Positions 52,783-60,567 of a DNA stretch of 64,000 bases are shown here, piece by piece (position 1 is the stretch's first letter; each line of letters opens with the position of its first letter). Source of the DNA: RGIG9041 sp045593905 (GTDB lineage Bacteria > Bacillota > Clostridia > Oscillospirales > QAKW01); assembly GCA_045593905.1 (NCBI GenBank), contig JAZNXL010000014.1, forward strand, positions 1 to 64,000. Direction: 5' to 3'. The notes beneath the pieces are model-generated. The model worked only from the letters and a program-made list of their open reading frames with translations. It made no database searches and was not told where the DNA came from. Both the position numbers and the translations under genes were made by a program.

Positions 52783-53534
52783 TTATAATCAAATCTGACA
52801 GTGATATACGCCTTATGCGAAAAGCCGGTTCAATAACAGCCGGTGCACTTGCAACAGCAGGTAAATCAATTAAGGCAGGTATGTCAACTAAAGAGCTTGA
52901 TGCTATTGTAGAGGATTATATCCGCTCACACGGCGCGATACCGTCCTTTAAAGGCTACGGCGGTTTCCCTGCAAGCGCTTGTATATCGCCAAATAACGTT
53001 GTAATACACGGTATCCCGTCTAAAGATACAATTATCAAAGACGGCGACATCATAAGTGTTGACGTTGGCGCGTATATAAACGGCTTTCACGGCGACAGCG
53101 CCGCAACCTTTGCAGTAGGCAATGTAAAGCCTAATGCTTTAAAGCTTATGGATGTTACAAAAACATCGCTTGAAAACGTTTACCAAATACTAAAAGCCGG
53201 TGTTCGCCTTGGCGATATCGGACATACAGTACAAAGCTACTGTGAGTCAAACGGCTTTTCAGTAGTGCGTGACTTTGTGGGCCACGGCGTAGGCCGCGAC
53301 CTTCACGAAGATCCGTCGGTTGCAAACTTTGGCAAAGCAGGTCACGGCCTTCGTCTTCCAAAAGGCGCAACGGTTGCCATTGAGCCAATGATAAATGAGG
53401 GCACCGAAAAAGTGCTTATCGACAGACACGATGGCTGGACCGTTACAACTGCTGACGGTAAACTTTCAGCGCACTTTGAACATACATTTTATATTGATGA
53501 TGACTGTGCGCACATTTTGACAGTGCAAGAGTAA
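52779..53534 (+). CDS. map: Methionine aminopeptidase, type I
   Basis: MetAP (251 residues) removes the initiator methionine in the cytoplasm. The five metal ligands are visible: Asp95, Asp106, His169, Glu202 and Glu234. The substrate-site segment CISPNNVVIHGIP is also present. The ATG at 52779 overlaps the adk stop. A TTG two codons upstream is less likely. Confidence 0.97.
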   Translation: MIIIKSDSDIRLMRKAGSITAGALATAGKSIKAGMSTKELDAIVEDYIRSHGAIPSFKGYGGFPASACISPNNVVIHGIPSKDTIIKDGDIISVDVGAYINGFHGDSAATFAVGNVKPNALKLMDVTKTSLENVYQILKAGVRLGDIGHTVQSYCESNGFSVVRDFVGHGVGRDLHEDPSVANFGKAGHGLRLPKGATVAIEPMINEGTEKVLIDRHDGWTVTTADGKLSAHFEHTFYIDDDCAHILTVQE

Positions 53535-53557
53535 GTTATTATTCGGAGGATTAATTT

Positions 53558-53776
53558 ATGTCAAAAGAAGATATGATTGAGGTTGAGGGTAAGGTGCTCG
53601 AAGCACTCCCCGGCGCCACTTTCACAGTAGAGCTTGACAACGGACATCAGATTCAGGCACATATATCCGGCAAGCTCCGTATGAACTATATTAAAATCCT
53701 GCCGGGTGACACAGTAAAACTTGAAATGTCACCTTATGACCTTTCCAAAGGTAGGATTATTTGGAGAGCTAAATAG
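53558..53776 (+). CDS. infA: Translation initiation factor IF-1
   Basis: IF-1 (72 residues) is a single OB fold that binds the 30S A site. VEGKVLEALPGATFTVELDN and the KGRIIWRAK end are diagnostic. CGGAGG precedes the ATG. No KOW protein gene lies between map and infA, unlike in some Firmicutes. Confidence 0.98.
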   Translation: MSKEDMIEVEGKVLEALPGATFTVELDNGHQIQAHISGKLRMNYIKILPGDTVKLEMSPYDLSKGRIIWRAK

Positions 53777-53794
53777 TTAAAGGAGGAATTTACA

Positions 53795-53908
53795 ATGAAG
53801 GTAAGACCTTCCGTAAAACCTATATGCGAAAAGTGCAAAGTAATTAGAAGACACGGTAAGATAATGGTTATCTGCCAAAACCCTAAGCATAAACAAAAGC
53901 AGGGTTAA
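53795..53908 (+). CDS. rpmJ: 50S ribosomal protein L36
   Basis: This 37-residue gene is easily missed because of its size. MKVRPSVKPICEKCKVIRR is diagnostic. Zinc ligands Cys11, Cys14, Cys27 and His32 are all kept. AAAGGAGG lies 7 bp before the ATG. Confidence 0.97.
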   Translation: MKVRPSVKPICEKCKVIRRHGKIMVICQNPKHKQKQG

Positions 53909-53935
53909 TTTAGAATTTGGAGGTGTATTTACCAC

Positions 53936-54301
53936 ATGGCAAGAATTGCTGGTATTGATTTACCCAACGAAAAAAGAGTTGAGATTGGTCTCACATACAT
54001 CTATGGTATCGGTAGAACAAGCTCAAACAAAATACTCGCAGCTGCCGGCGTAAATCCTGACACAAGAGTTAAGGATTTAACCGAGGATGAAATTTCAAAA
54101 ATCAGAGCTGCAATGGACGGCTACCTCGTAGAAGGTGATCTTAAGCGCGAAGTTGCTCTTGATATTAAGCGTCTTATAGATATTGGCTGTTACAGAGGAA
54201 CTAGACATAGAAAAGGCTTACCTGTAAGGGGTCAGCGTTCAAAAACAAACGCTCGTACAAGAAAAGGCCCCAGAAAAACTATGGCTAATAAGAAAAAGTA
54301 A
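53936..54301 (+). CDS. rpsM: 30S ribosomal protein S13
   Basis: S13 (121 residues) contacts the P-site tRNA and bridges the subunits. It has ARIAGIDLPNEKRVEIGLTY and the basic RGQRSKTNARTRKGPRKT tail. TTGGAGGTG precedes the ATG. Confidence 0.98.
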   Translation: MARIAGIDLPNEKRVEIGLTYIYGIGRTSSNKILAAAGVNPDTRVKDLTEDEISKIRAAMDGYLVEGDLKREVALDIKRLIDIGCYRGTRHRKGLPVRGQRSKTNARTRKGPRKTMANKKK

Positions 54302-54315
54302 AGGAGTGAATGTAA

Positions 54316-54714
54316 ATGGCTGCTAAAGCAACAAAAAAAGTCGGTACAAAACGCCGTGTAAAAAAGAATATTGAACGCGGAGCTGCTCACATTCGCTCAT
54401 CGTTCAACAACACACTTGTTACCATCACTGATGTAAACGGAAACGCAATTTCATGGGCATCAGCTGGTGAAATGGGCTTTAAAGGCTCCAGAAAGAGCAC
54501 ACCTTTTGCTGCACAAATGGCTGCAGAACAGGCTGCTAAACTCGCTATGGAGCATGGTCTTAAAACTGTAGAGGTTTATGTTAAAGGACCTGGTCAAGGT
54601 CGTGAAGCTGCTATCCGTGCGCTTCAAACAGCTGGTCTTGAAATCTCAATGATTAAAGACGTAACACCTATTCCTCACAACGGTTGCAGACCGCCTAAGA
54701 GAAGAAGAGTATAA
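54316..54714 (+). CDS. rpsK: 30S ribosomal protein S11
   Basis: S11 (132 residues) shapes the platform near the E site. AHIRSSFNNTLVTITDVNGN and the C-terminal IPHNGCRPPKRRRV are diagnostic. AAGGAGTG precedes the ATG. Confidence 0.98.
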   Translation: MAAKATKKVGTKRRVKKNIERGAAHIRSSFNNTLVTITDVNGNAISWASAGEMGFKGSRKSTPFAAQMAAEQAAKLAMEHGLKTVEVYVKGPGQGREAAIRALQTAGLEISMIKDVTPIPHNGCRPPKRRRV

Positions 54715-54728
54715 GGGAGGACACATAA

Positions 54729-55349
54729 ATGGCTAGATATACTGGTGCTGTTTGCCGTCAGTGCAGACGTGAAGGTCAAAAGCTCTTTTTAAAGGGCGAA
54801 CGTTGCTATACCGGTAAGTGCGCTATCGAGCGTCGTGCTTATGCGCCCGGTCAACACGGTCAAAGCAGAAAGAAATTTTCTGAATACGGCCTTCAGCTTA
54901 GAGAAAAGCAAAAAGTTAGAAAGTATTATGGCGTTTTAGAAAGCCAATTCGCTAAATACTATGAAATGGCTGTTAAAAAGCAAGGCGTTACCGGTGAAAA
55001 TCTTCTTTCAATCGTAGAAAGCAGACTTGACAACGTGGTTTATAGATTAGGCTTTGCTATGTCTAGACCGGAGGCAAGACAACTTGTTCGCCACGGTCAC
55101 TTTACCGTTAACGGTGCAAAGGTAAACATTCCTTCTTACCTTGTAAGCGTTGGCGATGTTATTGCTATCAAAGAAGGTAGCATGAGTTCCGAAAAAATCA
55201 AGAGCATTGTAGAAGCAAACGAAAAACGCGCTATTGTAAAATGGCTCGAAAAAGACGGCACAACAGGTAAAGTTGTTGCAGTTTGCGAAAGAGAAGATAT
55301 TGATCTTCCTATCGAAGAACATCTTATCGTCGAGTTGTATTCTAAATAA
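54729..55349 (+). CDS. rpsD: 30S ribosomal protein S4 (zinc-binding form)
   Basis: S4 (206 residues) starts 16S folding. Cys9, Cys12, Cys26 and Cys31 form the zinc site. The S4 RNA-binding domain follows (about 95-160, RLDNVVYRLGFAMSRPEARQ). In other bacteria S4 represses its operon. GGGAGG precedes the ATG. Confidence 0.98.
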   Translation: MARYTGAVCRQCRREGQKLFLKGERCYTGKCAIERRAYAPGQHGQSRKKFSEYGLQLREKQKVRKYYGVLESQFAKYYEMAVKKQGVTGENLLSIVESRLDNVVYRLGFAMSRPEARQLVRHGHFTVNGAKVNIPSYLVSVGDVIAIKEGSMSSEKIKSIVEANEKRAIVKWLEKDGTTGKVVAVCEREDIDLPIEEHLIVELYSK

Positions 55350-55384
55350 TGCAGCATAACATTATGAAAAGGGAGGCTTTTTAA

Positions 55385-56335
55385 ATGATTGAGATGGAAA
55401 GACCGCGCATTGAAACACAAATTCAAGGCGAAAAGGGCGAGTACGGACGTTTTATAGCTGAACCGCTTGAAACAGGCTATGGTATTACTCTCGGTAATGC
55501 GCTTCGCAGAATCCTTTTATCAACACTTGAAGGCTACGCAGTTGTTTGTGCAAAAATCAACAACGTACCCCACGAGTTTATGTCGATTGAAGGCGTAAAA
55601 GAAGAAGTAATTGAGATTATACTGAATATTAAAGGCATTATCCCCAAGCTGTATTGCGAGGAACCCAAAACCGTTTACATCGAGGCAAAAGGCCCCGGCA
55701 TTGTAACGGCTGGCGACATTAAACTCGACAGTGAAGTTGAAATTTTAAACCCCGAGCACGTTATTGCTACTCTTTCAGAAGACGCAGTATTAAACATTGA
55801 AATGGTTATTGACCGTGGACGTGGTTACGTTGGCGCAGAGGCTAATAAAAAATATACTCAAGACCAAGTAAATATGCTCGCTGTTGATTCAAACTTCACA
55901 CCTGTTTTAAAGGTAAACTACACAGTAGACAATACACGTGTAGGCCAAATCACAGACTTTGATAAACTCACACTTGACGTTTGGACAAACCAAACTGTTA
56001 CAGCATCTGATGCAGTTTCTATGGCAGCAAGAATTATGAACGAGCACTTAAACCTCTTCATTGACCTTTCTGAAAAAGCAAAGAATGCATCAATTATGGT
56101 AGAAAAAGAAGAAACACGCAAAGAGAAAGTTCTTGAAATGCTTATTGAAGAGCTTGACCTTTCAGTTCGTTCTTTCAACTGCTTAAAGCGTGCAAGTATC
56201 AGTACTGTTGAGGACCTCACAAACAAAAGCGAGGAAGACATGATGAAAGTGCGTAACCTTGGCCGTAAATCTCTTGATGAGGTTATTGGCAAGCTTGCGT
56301 CACTCGGGTTGTCACTTAAAAGGGACGACGACTAA
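55385..56335 (+). CDS. rpoA: DNA-directed RNA polymerase subunit alpha
   Basis: RpoA (316 residues) has the assembly domain (about 1-230, with GYGITLGNALRRILLSTLEG) and a C-terminal domain (about 245-316) carrying the two helix-hairpin-helix elements (LDLSVRSFNCLKRA and RNLGRKSLDEV) that bind UP elements and activators. GGGAGG lies 8 bp before the ATG at 55385. Confidence 0.98.
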   Translation: MIEMERPRIETQIQGEKGEYGRFIAEPLETGYGITLGNALRRILLSTLEGYAVVCAKINNVPHEFMSIEGVKEEVIEIILNIKGIIPKLYCEEPKTVYIEAKGPGIVTAGDIKLDSEVEILNPEHVIATLSEDAVLNIEMVIDRGRGYVGAEANKKYTQDQVNMLAVDSNFTPVLKVNYTVDNTRVGQITDFDKLTLDVWTNQTVTASDAVSMAARIMNEHLNLFIDLSEKAKNASIMVEKEETRKEKVLEMLIEELDLSVRSFNCLKRASISTVEDLTNKSEEDMMKVRNLGRKSLDEVIGKLASLGLSLKRDDD

Positions 56336-56358
56336 TATATTAATGGAGGTATACTAAG

Positions 56359-56703
56359 GTGTCAGGATACAGAAAACTGGGCAGACCGACAGACCACCGT
56401 CGCGCAATGCTCAGAGGTATGGTGACCTATCTTCTCGAAAACGGCTCAATTGAAACAACTCTCATGCGTGCCAAAGAAGTTAGAAGAATCACCGAGAAAA
56501 TGATTACACTCGGCAAGAATGATACACTTCATTCAAAACGCCAGGCTTTATCATACATCACAAAAGAGGATGTTGTTAACAAGCTCTTTACAGAGATTGG
56601 CCCCTCATACGCTGACCGTAACGGCGGCTACACAAGAATTATTAAAAAGGGTCCCCGTCGCGGCGATAACGCTGAGATGGCAATTATCACTCTTGTAAAA
56701 TAA
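56359..56703 (+). CDS. rplQ: 50S ribosomal protein L17
   Basis: L17 (114 residues) has YRKLGRPTDHRRAMLRGMVT and ends with the basic RIIKKGPRRGDNAEMAIITL segment. The start is GTG at 56359, behind GGAGGTATACTAAG. It is the last gene of the supercluster and is followed by a terminator. Confidence 0.97.
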   Translation: MSGYRKLGRPTDHRRAMLRGMVTYLLENGSIETTLMRAKEVRRITEKMITLGKNDTLHSKRQALSYITKEDVVNKLFTEIGPSYADRNGGYTRIIKKGPRRGDNAEMAIITLVK

Positions 56704-56709
56704 TTTATA

Positions 56710-56743
56710 AAACCTGTAATGCATTTGCATTACAGGTTTTTTT
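56710..56743 (+). terminator. Terminator of the ribosomal supercluster
   Basis: The 13-bp stem AAACCTGTAATGC / GCATTACAGGTTT with loop ATTT is followed by a T run. It ends about 15 kb of co-oriented genes. Confidence 0.93.
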
Positions 56744-56769
56744 ATGCTATTATTGTTTTAGGTGATATT

Positions 56770-57747
56770 ATGAATTATAGTAAAAAACTACGGCCGCTTT
56801 ATTTATACGATTATTTGCAAACTGTAACCGACGAAAATTGCGGCGTAACAATGAGTGAAATAATAGACTATTTATATAGCCTTAACATAACCGCCGAGCG
56901 CAAGGCTATTTATGACGATATTATGCTACTAACCGAGTACTATAATGCCGATATTTTACAGGTACGTAACGGAAAACGCACCGAGTACCGACTAATGTCG
57001 CGTAAGTTCGAGCTTGCAGAACTGCGGCTTTTGGTTGACGCCGTTCAATCTTCGAGGTTTATTACCGCCAAAAAGAGCGACAGCCTTATTAAAAAGCTAA
57101 AAACTCTTGCAGGTCCTACCGATGCCGAGTCAATTGCAGGTCAGGTGCTTGTTACAAGCCGTATAAAATCAATGGAAGAAACCATCTATTATAACGTAGA
57201 TAAAATCAACCTTGCAATTTCAAAAAACAAACAAATCTCGTTTAATTACTTTGAGTGGACACCGCTAAAGCAAAAGCGAATTAAGCGTGATGGTAAAAAG
57301 TATGTGGTATCTCCGTTATCGCTTTGTTGGGACGACGAGAATTATTACCTTATTGCCGACGAAAACGGCGTTATAAAGCATTTTAGGGTAGATAAAACAA
57401 ATAATATTGTAATTTGTGACCAACCTCGTAATAACGTGAATTTTGATGCAGGAATATATACCGACCGTGTGTTTGGTATGTTTGGCGGTAACGAGTATGA
57501 TGTAACTCTTGAGTGCGATAATTCGCTTGCAGGCGCCGTTATTGACCGTTTTGGCAAAAACGTAATGATAGTACCCGACCAAAACACATTTACAGTTACC
57601 GTAACAGTTCGCATAAGCCCGCAGTTTTTTGGCTGGCTTTGCGGCTTTGGTGACAAAGTTAAAATACTGTCGCCAAAAACTGTAAAAGACGAGTTTTTAA
57701 CTACCGTAGCTTCAATTTTAAACACCTATAGGAGTAATAATGATTAA
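56770..57747 (+). CDS. WYL-domain transcriptional regulator
   Basis: The 325-residue protein has an N-terminal winged helix-turn-helix (about 10-70, TMSEIIDYLYSLNITAERKAIYDDI) and a WYL domain (about 140-225: KQISFNYFEW, SPLSLCWDDENYYLIA, IKHFRVDK) that usually binds nucleic acid or a small ligand. A C-terminal extension (WCX) follows. The start at 56770 has AGGTGAT upstream; an earlier in-frame ATG lies inside the terminator. It overlaps the sortase gene by 8 bp, so it may control that gene. The target is unknown. Confidence 0.85.
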   Translation: MNYSKKLRPLYLYDYLQTVTDENCGVTMSEIIDYLYSLNITAERKAIYDDIMLLTEYYNADILQVRNGKRTEYRLMSRKFELAELRLLVDAVQSSRFITAKKSDSLIKKLKTLAGPTDAESIAGQVLVTSRIKSMEETIYYNVDKINLAISKNKQISFNYFEWTPLKQKRIKRDGKKYVVSPLSLCWDDENYYLIADENGVIKHFRVDKTNNIVICDQPRNNVNFDAGIYTDRVFGMFGGNEYDVTLECDNSLAGAVIDRFGKNVMIVPDQNTFTVTVTVRISPQFFGWLCGFGDKVKILSPKTVKDEFLTTVASILNTYRSNND

Positions 57748-58507
57748 ACTTAAAAGAGTTCTTTTAAATATAATAATGGTTATTTTGGTTGCGGTATTTG
57801 TGGCGTCGGCATTTATGATAGCTCGCCACTATATTCTCGATTATAAGTATAGAAAAGATTTTAAAAAAATATCTTACCTTGCGCCGCTTCCGTCATCGCA
57901 GCATACTGAACAAAGTGAACAAGAGCAGGAATATACTCCCGAAGAGTTTTATTTGTATTTAAAGTACCAAAACAACGATACTCGCGCGTATATTACAATT
58001 CCTGATACTGAGGTTGCATACCCTGTAATGTATACCTTTGATTCACCCGAATACTACCTGCGGCGTGATTTTAACAAAAAATACAGTCGCTACGGTACCC
58101 CGTTTTACGAAACAGGCTGTGTAGAGGACGGTAATACACGAATAATCTACGGCCATCACATTTCGGGCAACAAAATGTTTGGTGAGCTTTTAAATTATAA
58201 AAACAAAGACTACCTTGATGCTCACAACACAATATATTTATATAACGAAAACGGTGAGCAAAGCTACAGGGTAATCGCATCACTTTATACTTTGGGCAAC
58301 GACCCTGACCAAATCTTTTGGCGTGCAATAACCGGTGTCTATACTGAAGAGGAATATTATTCCTACCTTGACGATATTAAGCAAAAAAGCACCGTATTTG
58401 ATAGCTCGTTCACTCCTGAACCGTTTTCACAAATACTTATTCTATCCACCTGTGAATACTCGAGAGAAGACGGAAGATTCTTGGTTGTTGCTGTAAAAAC
58501 AAACTAA
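57740..58507 (+). CDS. srtB: Class B sortase
   Basis: The 255-residue membrane-anchored transpeptidase has an N-terminal membrane segment (about 8-28). His140 (YGHHISGNKMF), Cys238 (LSTCEY) and Arg246 complete the catalytic triad. Sortase B enzymes attach NPQTN-like proteins to peptidoglycan. No sorting-signal protein is encoded nearby; both SLH proteins in the window lack a sorting motif and membrane tail. It overlaps the WYL regulator gene and is followed by a strong terminator. Confidence 0.9.
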   Translation: MIKLKRVLLNIIMVILVAVFVASAFMIARHYILDYKYRKDFKKISYLAPLPSSQHTEQSEQEQEYTPEEFYLYLKYQNNDTRAYITIPDTEVAYPVMYTFDSPEYYLRRDFNKKYSRYGTPFYETGCVEDGNTRIIYGHHISGNKMFGELLNYKNKDYLDAHNTIYLYNENGEQSYRVIASLYTLGNDPDQIFWRAITGVYTEEEYYSYLDDIKQKSTVFDSSFTPEPFSQILILSTCEYSREDGRFLVVAVKTN

Positions 58508-58532
58508 TTTTAACTTTAAATTTAATAATTAA

Positions 58533-58578
58533 ACACGCATATATTTCAAACTTTAAGCGAAATATATGCGTGTTTTTT
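58533..58578 (+). terminator. Terminator after the sortase gene
   Basis: The 15-bp stem ACACGCATATATTTC / GAAATATATGCGTGT with an 11-base loop is followed by six T. Confidence 0.92.
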
Positions 58579-58626
58579 ATATTGTAAAAATATTTTAAAA
58601 ATACTCAAAAAAAGTTTACATAATCG

Positions 58627-58655
58627 TTGACAATGGGGTGTAATTGTATTATAAT
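58627..58655 (+). promoter_or_regulatory. Promoter of the dcw cluster
   Basis: TTGACA (58627-58632) and TATAAT (58650-58655) match the consensus exactly and are 17 bp apart. Transcription would start inside or just before the MraZ boxes. Confidence 0.93.
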
Positions 58656-58663
58656 AAATCCAA

Positions 58664-58691
58664 GTGGTGTCGCAGTGGTGACCAAGTGGCA
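58664..58691 (+). promoter_or_regulatory. MraZ-binding direct repeats
   Basis: GTGGTG at 58664, GTGGTG at 58675 and GTGGCA at 58686 are spaced by exactly 11 bp, directly downstream of the -10. MraZ binds arrays of such TGG-type repeats with about one helical turn spacing and represses its own operon. The identification rests on position and repeat form. Confidence 0.8.
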
Positions 58692-58724
58692 TCTAAATGT
58701 CAAAAACGAAAGGCGGTGAATCAA

Positions 58725-59144
58725 GTGCTTAGCGGAACCTTTAATCATACAGTTGACGACAAGGGCAGGGTAGTAATGCCTGTAAAATTTAAAAAAGAGC
58801 TGGGGCTTGAGTTTGTAATCACCGCAGGTTATGACGATTCACTTCTTATAATGTCACTTGACGAGTGGAAAAAATTCACCGAGCGTTTTAATAACGCGCC
58901 ACCCTCAAAAGTACGTTGGATAAAGCGCTACTTTTTAGGCAGCTTGTTTGAGGTGTCAACCGACAAACAGGGCAGAATGCAAATTCCGCAACAGCTTCGT
59001 GAAAAAATCGGTGTTCAAGATAGCGTCGTATTAGTGGGAACCGGCGATATGGTTGAACTGTGGACTCCGGAGCGTTGGGAGGCATGTCAGAATATGCTTG
59101 ACAGCGAAACAATCGCAACAAGTATGGATGAGTTGATTGTGTAA
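58725..59144 (+). CDS. mraZ: Transcriptional regulator MraZ
   Basis: MraZ (139 residues) represses the division and wall cluster. It has two SpoVT/AbrB-like units, with GTFNHTVDDKGRVVMPVKFK in the first and STDKQGRMQIPQQLRE in the second. The start is GTG at 58725 behind AAAGGCGGTGA, giving the family start MLSGTFNH; an earlier in-frame ATG would begin in the promoter. The stop overlaps the rsmH ATG by one base. Confidence 0.96.
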   Translation: MLSGTFNHTVDDKGRVVMPVKFKKELGLEFVITAGYDDSLLIMSLDEWKKFTERFNNAPPSKVRWIKRYFLGSLFEVSTDKQGRMQIPQQLREKIGVQDSVVLVGTGDMVELWTPERWEACQNMLDSETIATSMDELIV

Positions 59145-60079
59145 TGGAATTTGTTCACTACAGCGTAATGAAAAACGAGTGTATTGAGTCGCTCAACATA
59201 AAGCCTGACGGTATTTATGTAGATTGTACACTCGGCGGCGCAGGTCACAGCCTTCAAATTGCAAAGCGGCTTTCAAAAAACGGTCTTTTAATTGGTATTG
59301 ACCGTGACCGAGAGGCAATAGCGGCAGCAACTGAACGGTTAAAAGACTATAGCGACCGCGTAAAGCTTGTAAACAATAACTTTTGCAATATTAAAGATGT
59401 GCTCTTAGAGCTTGGTGTTGACAAGGTTGACGGAATACTGTTTGACCTTGGCGTTTCAAGCTACCAACTCGATAACGCAGAGCGTGGGTTTACCTACCGC
59501 TTTGACGCACCTCTCGATATGCGAATGTCGCAAACCGACACGCTAACCGCTAAAGATGTTGTTAACACCTACTCAAAAGCTGAACTTGCAAAAATTCTTT
59601 TTGAGTACGGCGAAGAAAAGTTTGCAAATAAAATCGCGGCTGCAATATGTAAAAGGCGCGAAATAGCACCAATAGAAACAACCTACCAATTAAACGATAT
59701 TATAAAAAGCGTGTTTCCGCCCGATATGCGTTACGGCGAAAAACACCCCTCGAAACGCAGCTATCAGGCAATACGAATTGAGGTAAACGGCGAGCTTAAA
59801 ATTTTAGAGGGCGCTATAAGAGATGCTGCCGACTCGTTAAAATCAGGCGGAATACTTGCGGTAATGACCTTTCACTCGCTTGAAGACCGCATAGTAAAAA
59901 CAACAATTAAAGACCTTGCAACAGGTTGTACCTGTAACAAGAATATTCCTGTTTGCATTTGCAACAGAAAACAAGTCTTAAAACAAATAACAAAAAAACC
60001 TGTCACTGCAGGCGAGAGTGAGCTTGTTGAAAACAACCGCTCCAAACCTGCAAAACTAAGAGTGGCACAAAAGATATAG
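59144..60079 (+). CDS. rsmH: 16S rRNA (cytosine-1402-N4)-methyltransferase
   Basis: RsmH (311 residues) N4-methylates C1402 of 16S rRNA using SAM. The SAM motif DCTLGGAGHS, GIDRDREAI, FDLGVSSYQLDNAERGF and KHPSKRSYQAIRIEVN are all family signatures. Second gene of the cluster. Confidence 0.97.
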   Translation: MEFVHYSVMKNECIESLNIKPDGIYVDCTLGGAGHSLQIAKRLSKNGLLIGIDRDREAIAAATERLKDYSDRVKLVNNNFCNIKDVLLELGVDKVDGILFDLGVSSYQLDNAERGFTYRFDAPLDMRMSQTDTLTAKDVVNTYSKAELAKILFEYGEEKFANKIAAAICKRREIAPIETTYQLNDIIKSVFPPDMRYGEKHPSKRSYQAIRIEVNGELKILEGAIRDAADSLKSGGILAVMTFHSLEDRIVKTTIKDLATGCTCNKNIPVCICNRKQVLKQITKKPVTAGESELVENNRSKPAKLRVAQKI

Positions 60080-60092
60080 GGATTAATAAAGG

Positions 60093-60485
60093 ATGAAAAA
60101 AGTAAAAAACACAAAAAAGAAATACTTTACCCCTTTTACACTGTTTGCATCGATTGTGTGCGTGGCTTTAGCTGTGTTTGTTCTTAACGGCTACATTTCG
60201 CTTAACGAACTTGCTATAACCAACGCGAAAATGGAAAAAGAGCTTCAGTCGCTTTGCGACCAAAACACAGTTTTAGAGCTTGAAATTGAGCGCAAAAACT
60301 CGCTTGGCAATATCGAAGAGATTGCCACCGAACAGCTTAGCATGGTAAAACTTCAGTCGTACCAAATTCACGCGGTTAACCTTGCAAACGACGACAGTGT
60401 TGAAATTGCTGCGCCGTCAAACGACTCAAGTCTTTTTGACGGAATAGTTGCAAGCTTTAACATCCTTGTGGAATATTTGAACTAA
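60093..60485 (+). CDS. FtsL-like divisome protein
   Basis: The 130-residue bitopic protein has a basic cytoplasmic end (KKVKNTKKK), one membrane segment (about 15-32), and a coiled-coil (about 38-75, MEKELQSLCDQNTVLELEIE). Its location between rsmH and the division transpeptidase is where FtsL is found. Primary sequence of FtsL is too variable for stronger proof. It should act with FtsB/DivIC at the septum. Confidence 0.85.
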   Translation: MKKVKNTKKKYFTPFTLFASIVCVALAVFVLNGYISLNELAITNAKMEKELQSLCDQNTVLELEIERKNSLGNIEEIATEQLSMVKLQSYQIHAVNLANDDSVEIAAPSNDSSLFDGIVASFNILVEYLN

Positions 60486-60504
60486 AGCATAATAAAATTA
60501 AATG

Positions 60505-60552
60505 AGCGGGAGGTATTTTTAAAAAATGGCTTACCCGCTTTTTATTGTTTAA
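60505..60552 (+). promoter_or_regulatory. Terminator-like hairpin with an 8-codon frame in its loop (possible attenuator)
   Basis: AGCGGG (60505-60510) pairs with CCCGCT (60534-60539), with an inner ATTTTT/AAAAAT stem, and five T follow. Inside the hairpin, GGGAGG is followed by ATG-GCT-TAC-CCG-CTT-TTT-ATT-GTT-TAA (60526-60552), an 8-residue frame. It sits between the ftsL-like and transpeptidase genes. Confidence 0.5.
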
Positions 60553-60567
60553 TACGAGGCATAAAAA

